Made by a program: the position numbers and the translations under genes. From positions 1-32,674 of the forward strand of contig JAANWY010000334.1 of assembly GCA_018263655.1 (NCBI GenBank): a stretch of 32,674 bases of DNA. The letters are read 5' to 3'. Shown here in pieces: positions 7,838-15,883 of the stretch. Within the stretch, counting starts at the first letter, position 1. Every line of letters starts with the position of its first letter. The notes beneath the pieces were generated by a model that saw only the letters and a list, made by a program, of their open reading frames with translations, was not told where the DNA came from and did not search any database. This DNA is from Anaerolineales bacterium. GTDB lineage: Bacteria; Chloroflexota; Anaerolineae; Epilineales; JAANWY01.

Positions 7838-7844
7838 TGTTGGC

Positions 7845-8927
7845 ATGGGAGACATCGGCTCACCCCATGACCACTTCTTTCGCATGGCCTTTGGCCGGCC
7901 CGAAGTGGCCAGGGACTTTCTACACCACTACCTGTCACAACCCGTGCGGGACCTGGTGGACCTGTCCACGCTGACCCCGCACAAAGACTCATTTGTCGAC
8001 GAGGAGCTGCGCGACCACTTTTCGGACCTCCTGTACGAGGTCCGCTTGCACAGCGAGAAGCCGGCCTACGTCTACCTGCTCTTCGAGCACAAGAGCTACT
8101 CGGAGCCGCTGATCGCGTTTCAACTGCTACGCTACATGGTGCGCATTTGGGAAGTCGTTCCACGTGGCGCGAAGAACAAGCTGCGGTCCATCATTCCGCT
8201 GGTGCTGTATCACGGCGAGCGGGTGTGGAAGGTAAAGCTGAACTTCGGATCGTTGTTCGAGGGGCCTGAGGAGCTCAAGCGTTACTTTCCGGATTTCGAG
8301 TACCATCTCATTGATCTGTCGGACTACAGTGACGAAGAGATCATCGGTGAAGTGTTGCTACAGGCGTCGCTCCTGCTGCTCAAGCACATCTTTGACCCGG
8401 CGCTGGCGGAGCGACTGCCGGACATTTTTGGGCTGCTGCGCGAGTTGGCACAGCAGCAAACGGGGTTGGAGTATCTGTACGCAGTGTTGCGTTATGTGTC
8501 ACAAGCTGGCAAGACAGTCACAGAAGAAGACCTACGACAGGCCGTAGAGACGGCGTTTTCTAAAGAAGGAGGTGCACTGGTGGCAACCATTGCTGAACGC
8601 TGGACCGAGCAAGGATTTGAGAAGGGGATCGAGCAGGGAATAAAGCAAGGCATCGAGCTTGGTAAGCAAGAAGGGATTCAGCTTGGCAAACAAGCAGGAA
8701 GACACGAGGGGTTGTTGGCCGGCATCGAGATGGCTCTGGAATTGAGATTCGGCGAAGCGGGGTTGCAACTGCTTTCCGAGGTGCAGAAGACCGAGGACTT
8801 GGAGGCCCTACGGGCGCTCTATGCCGGCATCATCACGGCAACCACGTTAGACGAGTTGCGTGAGCGGCTTCAGTCACGGACAACGGAGCAAAAATCGCAG
8901 CCCGAAGAAGAATCTGACGAGACCTGA
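7845..8927 (+). CDS. Rpn-family recombination-promoting nuclease / putative transposase (PD-(D/E)XK)
   Basis: Protein of 360 aa. The N-terminal GSPHDHFFRMAFGRPEVARDFL and the following segments are typical of the Rpn/YhgA-like (transposase_31) family. The PD-(D/E)XK nuclease core is seen as Asp61 in FSDLLYEV and Glu81-x-Lys83 in LLFEHKS. The C-terminal half has the Gly/Gln/Lys repeat (EKGIEQGIKQGIELGKQ and continuation) that commonly varies in length in this family, then a helical tail. E. coli Rpn proteins are DNA endonucleases that promote RecA-independent recombination, and some act in phage defence. The gene has its own promoter and lies beside an fdrA fragment, consistent with an accessory gene inserted in a metabolic cluster. 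Confidence 0.85.
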   Translation: MGDIGSPHDHFFRMAFGRPEVARDFLHHYLSQPVRDLVDLSTLTPHKDSFVDEELRDHFSDLLYEVRLHSEKPAYVYLLFEHKSYSEPLIAFQLLRYMVRIWEVVPRGAKNKLRSIIPLVLYHGERVWKVKLNFGSLFEGPEELKRYFPDFEYHLIDLSDYSDEEIIGEVLLQASLLLLKHIFDPALAERLPDIFGLLRELAQQQTGLEYLYAVLRYVSQAGKTVTEEDLRQAVETAFSKEGGALVATIAERWTEQGFEKGIEQGIKQGIELGKQEGIQLGKQAGRHEGLLAGIEMALELRFGEAGLQLLSEVQKTEDLEALRALYAGIITATTLDELRERLQSRTTEQKSQPEEESDET

Positions 8928-9025
8928 GCTGCCTGAGCGCCCCATCAGGCCATTGAACCACTGAATGCGCTGAGAGCTCCGAATGAGGCCCAATTTCAGT
9001 GTCCTCAGTGATTTAGGAGTGTGTC

Positions 9026-10735
9026 ATGTCAGCCACCAAAGTCGAAATCCGATCCGGCGCCTACTACGATTCCGTCGTCCTGATGCAATTGCAGGCGTCT
9101 CTGCTTGGCCTGTCTGGCGTAGTCGATGCCGGCGTCGTCATGGGCACGGCGGCCAACAAGGATTTGCTGGAGCAGAGCGGCTTGCTGCCGGCCGACGCCG
9201 AAGTGGCCAAGGCCGATGATCTGGTGATCGTGGTCAAAGCCGAGGATGATGCCGGCGCCACCTCCGCGCTGGACCAGGTAGATGAGCTGCTCACCCGCCG
9301 GCGCTCCGCCACCGAGCAAGAATACCTGCCGCAGAGCGTGGAGGCCGCCGCCCAGATGTTGCCCGACGCGCGTTGGGCGCTCGTGTCGGCGCCGGGGCGC
9401 TACGCCGCCGGCGTGGCGCGCGACGCCCTGCGAGCCGGCAAGAACGTCTTCCTCTACAGCGACAACGTCTCCCTCGATGACGAAATTGCGCTGAAGAAAT
9501 CGGCGGCCGAAAAAGGTCTGTTGGTCATTGGGCCGGACTGCGGCACGGCCATCGTCAACGGTGTCGGCCTGGGCTTTGCCAACCGCGTGCGGCGCGGACC
9601 AATTGGGCTGGTGGCAGCGTCGGGAACCGGCTTGCAAGCTGTCACGACGCGCATCCACCGATTGGGCAGCGGCATCACCCACGCCCTGGGCACCGGCGGG
9701 CGCGATCTGGCTGAGTCCGTAGGCGCGGTCACGGCTCGACAGGGACTCGATCTCCTCAGCCGAGACGCCGAGACGCAAGTGATTGTGCTGATTTCGAAGC
9801 CGCCGGCGCCCAAAGTCGCCCATAATCTGCTGCGTGTCGCGCGAGCCGTGGGGAAGCCGGTCGTGGTGGATTTCGTGGGCTACGCGCCGCCGGCCTCGCA
9901 GCAGGGCAACATCCACTTTGCCACGACGTTTGACCAGGCCGCCAAATTGGCTGCCGAACTGACTAGCTCAGCGTCCGATGAGGGGCCGGCCGCCGACCTC
10001 GACGCCGATCGCTTTGCGGCGGGGCAGCGCTATCTGCGCGGGCTCTTCTCCGGCGGCACGCTGGCCTACGAAGCGTTGCTGGTGCTCCAGGAATACGTGC
10101 CGGCCGTCTACTCCAACGTCCCGCTGGACAAGGACTATCGCCTGGAAGACCCACTGGTCAGCCAGGCGCACACTGTCGTCGATCTGGGCGAGGACGCGTT
10201 CACCGTGGGCCGGCTTCACCCGATGATGGACAACGAGCTCCGCATCCGCCGGCTCCGCCAGGAAGCTGCTGATCCCGAGGTGGCCGTGATCTTGCTGGAC
10301 ATCGTTCTCGGCTACGGCGCCCATCCCGATCCCGCCGGCGAGCTGGGGCCGGCCATCGCCGAAGTGCGGGCGCAGGCGGAGGGTGCCGGCCGGCGCCTGG
10401 AAGTCGTCGCCGTCGTTGTCGGCACGGACGAGGACCCGCAGGACTTCGAATCGCAGGTTGAGCAACTCGAAGCTGCCGGCGCCCACGTCGAGACGAGCAA
10501 TGAAGCGGCTGCGCGCTATGCCGGCCGGCTGGTCCGCGCCCGCAACACGCCCTCCGGCCTACCCCCAGTCGATCTCGCCGTCTTGCATGATCCACTGACC
10601 GCCATCAACGTCGGACTGGAAACCTTCACTGAGAGCTTGCGGGCTCAGGGTGCCCAAGTCGTGCAAGTCGATTGGAAGCCGCCGGCGGGCGGAAACGAGC
10701 AGTTGATGGCGATCTTGGAGCGAATGAAAAGCTAG
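9026..10735 (+). CDS. fdrA: FdrA/AllF family protein (acyl-CoA synthetase-like; carbamoyltransferase subunit)
   Basis: Protein of 569 aa, close to E. coli FdrA (about 555 aa), a homolog of the succinyl-CoA synthetase alpha chain. A short N-terminal domain (IRSGAYYDSVVLMQLQ) precedes a Rossmann-like CoA-ligase region (about 117-270) with LLVIGPDCGTAIVNGVGLGF and the VAASGTGLQAVTTRI and GTGGRDL turns, then a C-terminal ligase-like domain. FdrA, YlbE and YlbF have been reported to form oxamate carbamoyltransferase (AllF, AllG, AllH), making carbamoyl phosphate from a ureido acid. AGGAG at 9013-9017 supports the ATG at 9026. Its usual partner, the DUF1116 gene, follows after a 700-bp insertion carrying two small genes. 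Confidence 0.9.
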   Translation: MSATKVEIRSGAYYDSVVLMQLQASLLGLSGVVDAGVVMGTAANKDLLEQSGLLPADAEVAKADDLVIVVKAEDDAGATSALDQVDELLTRRRSATEQEYLPQSVEAAAQMLPDARWALVSAPGRYAAGVARDALRAGKNVFLYSDNVSLDDEIALKKSAAEKGLLVIGPDCGTAIVNGVGLGFANRVRRGPIGLVAASGTGLQAVTTRIHRLGSGITHALGTGGRDLAESVGAVTARQGLDLLSRDAETQVIVLISKPPAPKVAHNLLRVARAVGKPVVVDFVGYAPPASQQGNIHFATTFDQAAKLAAELTSSASDEGPAADLDADRFAAGQRYLRGLFSGGTLAYEALLVLQEYVPAVYSNVPLDKDYRLEDPLVSQAHTVVDLGEDAFTVGRLHPMMDNELRIRRLRQEAADPEVAVILLDIVLGYGAHPDPAGELGPAIAEVRAQAEGAGRRLEVVAVVVGTDEDPQDFESQVEQLEAAGAHVETSNEAAARYAGRLVRARNTPSGLPPVDLAVLHDPLTAINVGLETFTESLRAQGAQVVQVDWKPPAGGNEQLMAILERMKS

Positions 10736-10762
10736 ATTGAGAGTTGCCGAGCAGGGATAGCG

Positions 10763-11017
10763 ATGGAGAAACAGCTCGAAACGCCTAGCGGTACAGCAAT
10801 TGAGGCGCTGCAATTGGAGCCCATTGATTGGCAACAGCTTGAACTACTGGCGCGGCTTACGCCGGCCCAACGTGTCCTGGCCACGATCCGGGCTGCGGAG
10901 TTCGTCCGCGCCGGCCTGCGAGGCACGTTCCGCCGTCGATTCCCGGAGCTATCCGATGAAGAGATCAATATGAAAGTGCTGGCACATCTGACACCGCTGC
11001 GCGGATACAACGCATGA
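10763..11017 (+). CDS. Small conserved-looking protein upstream of nucleotidyltransferase
   Basis: Protein of 84 aa, charged and probably helical, with the core LTPAQRVLATIRAAEFVRAG and then RGTFRRRFPELSDEEINMKVL. No domain is recognised with certainty. Its stop overlaps the start of the nucleotidyltransferase-like gene (ATGA at 11014-11017), so the two form a coupled pair of the kind seen in toxin-antitoxin-like or DUF6036-type modules. The pair interrupts the fdrA-DUF1116 neighbourhood. A toxin-antitoxin role is possible but not demonstrated by sequence. Confidence 0.65.
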   Translation: MEKQLETPSGTAIEALQLEPIDWQQLELLARLTPAQRVLATIRAAEFVRAGLRGTFRRRFPELSDEEINMKVLAHLTPLRGYNA

Positions 11018-11464
11018 GCAGCCTGGGATTCTACTTCGATGTAGTGCGAGCGTTGGAGAAAATCGGCGCGCCGTACATATTGATTGGCGCTTTCGCCGCA
11101 TCAGCCTTTGGCGTGACTCGGGCAACGTTCGACGTGGATATCATGGTTGATTTGCAGGAATCCCACTTTGATGCTCTGGCAAGACGTTTCCCACCGCCTC
11201 GCTATTACGCAGATCCTCAACAGATGCGCAATTCTACTCGTGTGGGGATCATGTTCAATATCATCGATACCAGTCAAGGGGTCAAGGCCGATCTTGTTCC
11301 GTTATCTGGCAAGCCGGCCTATCGTGAAGCGTTTACGCGACGTATCCGTCGAACCTTCCAGGATGAGAGCGGAGACGAATTCGAAGGTGTTGGAGATCTG
11401 GCAAGCGTTGCTTGAGCAGGCGAGGACAGAGATCGCAGGCCGAGATCAGTCAGCAAGCAGTTGA
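11014..11464 (+). pseudogene. Nucleotidyltransferase-like protein, internally deleted and frameshifted
   Basis: The open frame 11014-11415 encodes 133 aa with an MNT/AbiEii-like nucleotidyltransferase start: YILIGAFAASAFG and then TRATFDVDIMVDL, containing a DxD metal motif. The family is normally longer (roughly 180-200 aa). After RRTFQDESGDEFE the frame runs quickly to a stop. The +1-shifted frame then reads KVLEIWQALLEQARTEIAGR (about 11386-11464), which looks like the missing C-terminal helix of this family. The simplest reading is an internal deletion of some 50-60 codons that also shifted the frame. The truncated protein could still be made, coupled to the upstream 84-aa gene. Confidence 0.6.
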
Positions 11465-11484
11465 TTGATGAGGAGACACAATCT

Positions 11485-12726
11485 ATGGACATAGAAGAAG
11501 CAAACACTGATGCCGCGCAACGCATGATCGAAGCCCGCCCGGTGCTGGTTGGACTGCGGAAGGCGCGGGATGTGATTCCCGGCATGCGTGACAATCTGCT
11601 ATTGCACGCCGGCCCACCCATCACGTGGGACCGCGCTTCGGGACCGCTGCGGGGCGCCATCATCGGCGCGTTGATCTTCGAGGGCCTTGCTGATGACGAA
11701 GACGCCGCTGAGGCAATGGTCGTGAACGGCGAGATCGATCTGGAGCCGTGCCACCACCACCAGACTGTCGGGCCGATGGCCGGCGTGATCTCGCCCTCCA
11801 TGTCAGTCTACATCGTCGAGAATGAGACCCACGGCAACAAATCGTACTCGAACATCAACGAGGGCTACGGCAAGGTGCTGCGCTACGGCGCCTACAGCGA
11901 GGACGTGCAAGAGCGCCTGCGTTGGATGGAAGACGTGATGGCGCCCGTCCTGGCCGATGCCATCGCTGCCAGCGAGGGAATTGACATTCGCACGTTGCTC
12001 TCGGAAGCTTTGCACATGGGTGACGAAGGCCACAACCGGAACAAGGCCGGCTCGTTACTTTTCTTGAAGGCACTCTCGCCGCATGTGGCGAAGGTCGCCG
12101 GCAGCGTCGAGACCGCTTCGGAGGTTCTCGGATTCATCGGCGACAACGCGCTGAGCGTGCTGAACCCGGTTATGGCAGCCTGCAAGGCCATGGCGGATGC
12201 CGGCCACGACGTCGAAGGCAGCACCATCGTCACCGTCATGGCGCGCAACGGCACCGACTTCGGGATTCGCATCAGCGGGCTGGGGGAGCGGTGGTTCACG
12301 GCGCCGGCCGACGTGCCAGACGGCCTCTATTTTCCGAGCTTCGAGGCGGACGATGCCAACGCCGATATTGGCGACAGCACGATTACGGAGACAGCCGGCA
12401 TCGGCGGATTCGCCATGGCAGCAGCCCCGGCCATTGTCACCTTCGTCAGCGGCACGCCCAAGGACGCCGTGAACACGACGATGGAGATGTACGAGATCAA
12501 CTACGCGGAGCACAAGCACTTCACCATCCCGCAACTCGACTTCCGGGGCACGCCCACCGGCATCGACGTACGCAAAGTGGTCGAGAAGGGCATCACGCCC
12601 TGCGTCAACACCGGCATCGCGCACAAGGAGCCGGGCATCGGACAGATTGGGGCCGGCCTGGTGCGCCCACCGATGGCGATTTTTGAAGAGGCGCTGGTCG
12701 CCTTCGCTGAAGAGTATGGATACTAA
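11485..12726 (+). CDS. allG: DUF1116 protein, AllG/YlbE homolog
   Basis: Protein of 413 aa, the same size as E. coli YlbE. Family blocks are LHAGPPITWDRASGPLRGA, a His-rich CHHHQTVGPMAGVISPSM (His90-92) and MARNGTDFGIRISGLGERW. Together with FdrA (AllF) and DUF2877 (AllH) it is reported to form oxamate carbamoyltransferase; the His cluster may bind metal or phosphate (inference). GAGGAG at 11469-11474 selects the ATG at 11485 over an upstream TTG at 11461. It is followed by a hairpin repeat and the double cyclase gene, so it probably belongs to the same pathway. Confidence 0.9.
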   Translation: MDIEEANTDAAQRMIEARPVLVGLRKARDVIPGMRDNLLLHAGPPITWDRASGPLRGAIIGALIFEGLADDEDAAEAMVVNGEIDLEPCHHHQTVGPMAGVISPSMSVYIVENETHGNKSYSNINEGYGKVLRYGAYSEDVQERLRWMEDVMAPVLADAIAASEGIDIRTLLSEALHMGDEGHNRNKAGSLLFLKALSPHVAKVAGSVETASEVLGFIGDNALSVLNPVMAACKAMADAGHDVEGSTIVTVMARNGTDFGIRISGLGERWFTAPADVPDGLYFPSFEADDANADIGDSTITETAGIGGFAMAAAPAIVTFVSGTPKDAVNTTMEMYEINYAEHKHFTIPQLDFRGTPTGIDVRKVVEKGITPCVNTGIAHKEPGIGQIGAGLVRPPMAIFEEALVAFAEEYGY

Positions 12727-12730
12727 ATTG

Positions 12731-12795
12731 GAGACTGGAGATTAGAGATCAGAGATTGGAGACTGTAATATCCGCAATCTCTAATCTCCAGTCTC
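12731..12795. repeat. 19-bp-stem inverted repeat between allG and the cyclase gene
   Basis: GAGACTGGAGATTAGAGAT at 12731-12749 pairs perfectly with its complement at 12777-12795, and extra GAGACT/AGTCTC words extend the similarity. It lies only 4 bp after the allG stop and 23 bp before the cyclase ATG. It could serve as an attenuator or processing hairpin that uncouples the two genes. The purine-rich word is of the same low-complexity style as the repeat at 1859-1945. Confidence 0.75.
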
Positions 12796-12818
12796 TAGTC
12801 TCTATCTTGGAGGATTAT

Positions 12819-14492
12819 ATGGACAGAGAAGCATTCATCAAAACCCTAGCCGATGCCGAACTCTACGACCTGACCCAGGGGTGCAGCATCTTCACCCCTC
12901 CCTTTCCCGGTGAAAAGGCACTGGACATTCACTTCTTCAAGCGGGTGACGGGGGCCCAGGGCGGCGGTCGGGGGGCCAATGGGCAACTGATCAGCTGGAG
13001 CAACACCGCCGGCACGCATTTGGTAGGCGAGCGGGCGTTTCATTCTGCCGGCCGGGCCATCGCCGACGTCCCGCTGGAAGACCTGTGCGGTCCCGGCGTC
13101 GTCGTCGACATCTCGGACGCCGTCTCAGACTACAGTCTCTACACGCCCGAGATGATCACCAGCCGCGCCGACGTCCGCGAGGGCGATATTCTGATCATCA
13201 ACACGGGCTATCACCGCTATTCCTGGGATCAGCCCGATATCCACAACGAAAGCGCTCAGGGCGGTGTGGAGTCCAAAGAATTCGGCTTCCTGGTCCGACA
13301 TCCGGGGCCACATCCGGATTTCTTTCAGTGGGCGCTGGACATGAACCTCAAGGTGATCGGCGTCGACTGTGGCTCGGCGGAGCATCCTATGAACACCCCC
13401 ATACGCTACATGCACGAGCGGGAGTTCCAGAAGGCTGAAGCGAAGCTGGAGGCAGAGTACGGGAAATCCTGGGACGAAATGTTCCCGCCCGAAGAATACT
13501 ACGCGATGACGCACATCAAGATGCCCAAGTCGCATCTCTTGCTGGCCGAATCCATCGTGGGCGACATCGACAAATTGAACAATCAGCGCGCCTGGCTCAT
13601 GATTCAGCCTATTCCGTTCATGGAAGTCGGGACAGCCTGGTCACGCGTCGTCGCTTATCAGCCGCCGGCCAACATGGACGAAGACGCTTTCTTCGACATC
13701 ATGGGCTCAGCCGAAACGCTGGACCTCACACTGCCCTTCAGCGTTCAGACGCCGCAGTGGGCCAACTACGAGCCGCTCACCGTGACCTACACCAAGCGCG
13801 TTGGCGGCCAGGCCTTCGGGATGGGCAGAAACGGCGCGACCTGCAAAGCCAGTTTCCACCTGGCGACCCACATGGACGGCGAGAAACACTTCTGGCCCAA
13901 CGGTCGCACGATTGGCGAGGTCCCGCTGGAGCATTGGGTCGGACCGGGCGTGATTGCCGACATCTCAGACATGGTGAGCGATTCCAGCGTCTACACACCG
14001 GAGATGATCGAAAGCGTCGTCGATGTTCGCAAAGGCGATATCCTCCTCATCAAGACCGGCTGGCACAAATACGGCTGGAACAGCCCCGACTCCGACGAAT
14101 TCCGCTACATGATCAAACACCCCGGTCCGTCGCCGGACTTCTCCCAGTGGTGCGTCGATAAGGAGATCAAGTGGCTGGGCATCGACGCTGTGAGTCAGGA
14201 TCATCCGATGAACACCATTCAGCGGATCTGGCATCCCAAAACGTTCGAGGAAGCCAACCTCAAGCTCCAGGAGCAGTTCGGCAAAGATTGGGACGAGATG
14301 TATCCGCTGGATCAGTACTATCAAGACACGCATCTGAATCTCTTCCCGAAGGGCATCGTGCACGCCGAGAACTTGGGGAAGGATATTGCCGGCGCGCCCA
14401 GCGGACGGTACTACCTCGGCTGCTTCTTGCAGAAGGGGATGGAGTGCGCGTCGATGTGGGGGCGCTTCGTGGCTTTCCGTGAAGGAGGTTGA
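12819..14492 (+). CDS. Tandem cyclase-family (PF04199-type) amidohydrolase, two domains
   Basis: Protein of 557 aa made of two homologous cyclase-family domains (about 20-280 and 295-557), about twice the usual size. The family includes kynurenine formamidase and isatin hydrolase, which hydrolyse amide bonds using a metal held by an HxGTHxDxPxHF motif. Domain 2 retains it as HLATHMDGEKHF (His347, His351, Asp353, His357). In domain 1 the equivalent TAGTHLVGERAF (63-74) keeps only Thr-His and lacks the first His, the Asp and the last His, so it is probably non-catalytic. Repeated blocks such as VxDISDxVSDxSxYTPEMI and HPMNT show the duplication. GGAGG at 12809-12813 selects the ATG at 12819 over an upstream TTG inside the repeat. 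It probably opens a ring or hydrolyses an amide; the substrate is unknown. Confidence 0.87.
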   Translation: MDREAFIKTLADAELYDLTQGCSIFTPPFPGEKALDIHFFKRVTGAQGGGRGANGQLISWSNTAGTHLVGERAFHSAGRAIADVPLEDLCGPGVVVDISDAVSDYSLYTPEMITSRADVREGDILIINTGYHRYSWDQPDIHNESAQGGVESKEFGFLVRHPGPHPDFFQWALDMNLKVIGVDCGSAEHPMNTPIRYMHEREFQKAEAKLEAEYGKSWDEMFPPEEYYAMTHIKMPKSHLLLAESIVGDIDKLNNQRAWLMIQPIPFMEVGTAWSRVVAYQPPANMDEDAFFDIMGSAETLDLTLPFSVQTPQWANYEPLTVTYTKRVGGQAFGMGRNGATCKASFHLATHMDGEKHFWPNGRTIGEVPLEHWVGPGVIADISDMVSDSSVYTPEMIESVVDVRKGDILLIKTGWHKYGWNSPDSDEFRYMIKHPGPSPDFSQWCVDKEIKWLGIDAVSQDHPMNTIQRIWHPKTFEEANLKLQEQFGKDWDEMYPLDQYYQDTHLNLFPKGIVHAENLGKDIAGAPSGRYYLGCFLQKGMECASMWGRFVAFREGG

Positions 14493-14494
14493 CG

Positions 14495-14935
14495 ATGCAG
14501 GGAATTATCGCGAGACACGGGCCAGAAGGATTCACACAAAGAGAGGAAATCCGTGAGATTATGGAGCCTCTTTTGAGGTCGGAAGAGCTGGGCGGCATCA
14601 TCCGATTCTCGGGCTTGACCGTCGAGGATGGGCGAAAGTTGCTGGAGTTGCTCCCGCCGGCCAACAGAGAATGCTATCATAACGCTGCACCTTCTTTCTC
14701 CGAGTTCGTCCTCGAGGTCGGCGAAAGATTCCCGGATGCGCTCTTTTTCGGCCATCAGGTAATTCCCGAACGGGAAGACGAGTGTATCTCGATTGAGGGA
14801 GTTCTGTTACCGATGACGTCTCCTTCCTCGGACAGGGTGTTGGGTGTCATGAAGCAGTTCGCTCAAAGCGAACCTGACGAACTCGATCCGTGGGAGCACG
14901 AAGATAAGTCGTACTGGCGACTGTGGTGGGATTGA
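14495..14935 (+). CDS. Protein of unknown function, 146 aa
   Basis: No family recognised. The protein is acidic, soluble and without signal peptide or membrane segment. It ends in a Trp-rich DKSYWRLWWD. A central stretch, CYHNAAPSFSEFVLEVGERF, and a C-terminal ERED/ISIEGVLLP segment suggest a compact alpha/beta fold. GGAGG at 14484-14488 supports the ATG at 14495. It starts 2 bp after the double cyclase stop and ends 1 bp before the DinB gene start, so it is almost certainly co-transcribed with both. Confidence 0.75.
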   Translation: MQGIIARHGPEGFTQREEIREIMEPLLRSEELGGIIRFSGLTVEDGRKLLELLPPANRECYHNAAPSFSEFVLEVGERFPDALFFGHQVIPEREDECISIEGVLLPMTSPSSDRVLGVMKQFAQSEPDELDPWEHEDKSYWRLWWD

Positions 14936-14936
14936 C

Positions 14937-15455
14937 GTGAAACAGATGAATCCGGAAGTAGAACAGTACTTGTCCATGATCGAAGACTTGCGTGAGCAGG
15001 CCGGTGAACTGATCGCTGATTTGCCGGTCGAAGCCCTCAACTGGCGCCCCATCGAGGGCGCCGACGACCACGCGACGAACTCGCTGGCTGCCCTGGCGGC
15101 CCATGTCGCCGGCGCGGAACGCTTCTGGATCGCCGAAGTGATCGGGCGCCGGCCCCCAACCCGAGACCGCGACGCCGAATTCGCCACTCAGGCCGCCGAC
15201 GCCGCTGAGGTGCAGCGCCGGCTGGAAGAGGTAGGCTCCGAGACGCGTGAGGTCTTGTCGAACCTTTCCGAATCGGAGTTGGGAAGTACGCGCGAGGCGA
15301 GGGGGCGCGAGGTTCCCGTCCGGTGGGCGATTCTGCACGTGATCGACCACACGGCGTTGCACCTGGGCCACATGCAACTGACGTACCAGTTATGGATGTC
15401 GGGGCGTGCCGGCCCCTCACCGCGTTGGTTTCAACGGCTGTCTTCGGGTCCGTAG
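14937..15455 (+). CDS. DinB-family (DUF664-like) metal-dependent protein
   Basis: Four-helix-bundle protein of 172 aa related to DinB/mycothiol-dependent enzymes. The expected metal-binding triad is visible as His56 (AALAAHVAGAERFW) and His138/His142 (VIDHTALHLGH), with the conserved NWRP near residue 35. Such proteins are thiol transferases or isomerases, or have unknown roles. It starts at GTG 14937, one base after the preceding stop; an ATG at 14946 is the alternative. It is followed by two intergenic repeat elements, which probably end the operon. Confidence 0.87.
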   Translation: MKQMNPEVEQYLSMIEDLREQAGELIADLPVEALNWRPIEGADDHATNSLAALAAHVAGAERFWIAEVIGRRPPTRDRDAEFATQAADAAEVQRRLEEVGSETREVLSNLSESELGSTREARGREVPVRWAILHVIDHTALHLGHMQLTYQLWMSGRAGPSPRWFQRLSSGP

Positions 15456-15456
15456 C

Positions 15457-15629
15457 TTGACATTGTTGAATTCGGTTCAGAAACAGTCTTTTGATCGCCG
15501 AAGAGCCTGTGCTGAGCGTAGCCGAAGTATCTCCTGGCCGAGGCGAATCGGGCTCGGTCAGGCCTGCCTGTGCATCGCACGCAGACAGGAGACCTTCGCC
15601 CAACACGTCAGGTAATTTAACATTGTCGA
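15457..15629. repeat. TTGACAATGTCACATT-family palindromic element, copy A (diverged)
   Basis: Starts TTGACATTGTTGAATTCGG and ends AATTTAACATTGTCGA. Inside are CTTTTGATCGCCGAAG, a GAGGCGAATCGGGCTCGGTC core and CAGGAGACCTTCGCCCAACA, the same order as copy C at 25459-25604, with extra insertions and mismatches. It lies directly after the DinB gene and may terminate or stabilise its transcript. Confidence 0.75.
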
Positions 15630-15637
15630 GGTGGCTT

Positions 15638-15750
15638 TGGTCATCGTTTCGGCCGTTGGCTTCCGCCTGCTCCCGCTGGATCGCCAAATCCAGCGGTTAT
15701 GGCTTGGATTTGGCAATCCAAGCCGAGCTAAGTGGCCGAAACGATGATCA
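15638..15750. repeat. 112-bp palindromic element (TGATCATCGTTTCGG family), copy 2, inverted
   Basis: The reverse complement of the element at 4793-4904 with only a few substitutions and one single-base indel. It has the same ends (GGTCATCGTTTCGGCC and GGCCGAAACGATGATCA) and the same two internal GGATT/AATCC hairpins. It lies immediately after repeat copy A. The rest of the 428-bp gap, 15751-15883, holds no recognisable gene. Confidence 0.87.
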
Positions 15751-15883
15751 TACTTGTCGAAGTAGATAGCAAATAGTAGGTCGGAAGGAGATGATGCTGT
15801 GTCACAGCGAAGAGTCGCTCGTGAAGACGGTCACGCTTGATGAGCCACGTTCCGGCTGAGTTACGACGGGAAGAGAGAGTGAT

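Noticed and set aside
7809-7844. Upstream TTG start for the Rpn-like gene
   Set aside because: The TTG is part of the -35 box of a consensus promoter, so it cannot be transcribed from it; ATG 7845 is preferred.
15037-15687. 216-aa minus-strand frame opposite the DinB gene and repeats
   Set aside because: It crosses a repeat boundary and the opposite strand of a conserved gene; no start signal.
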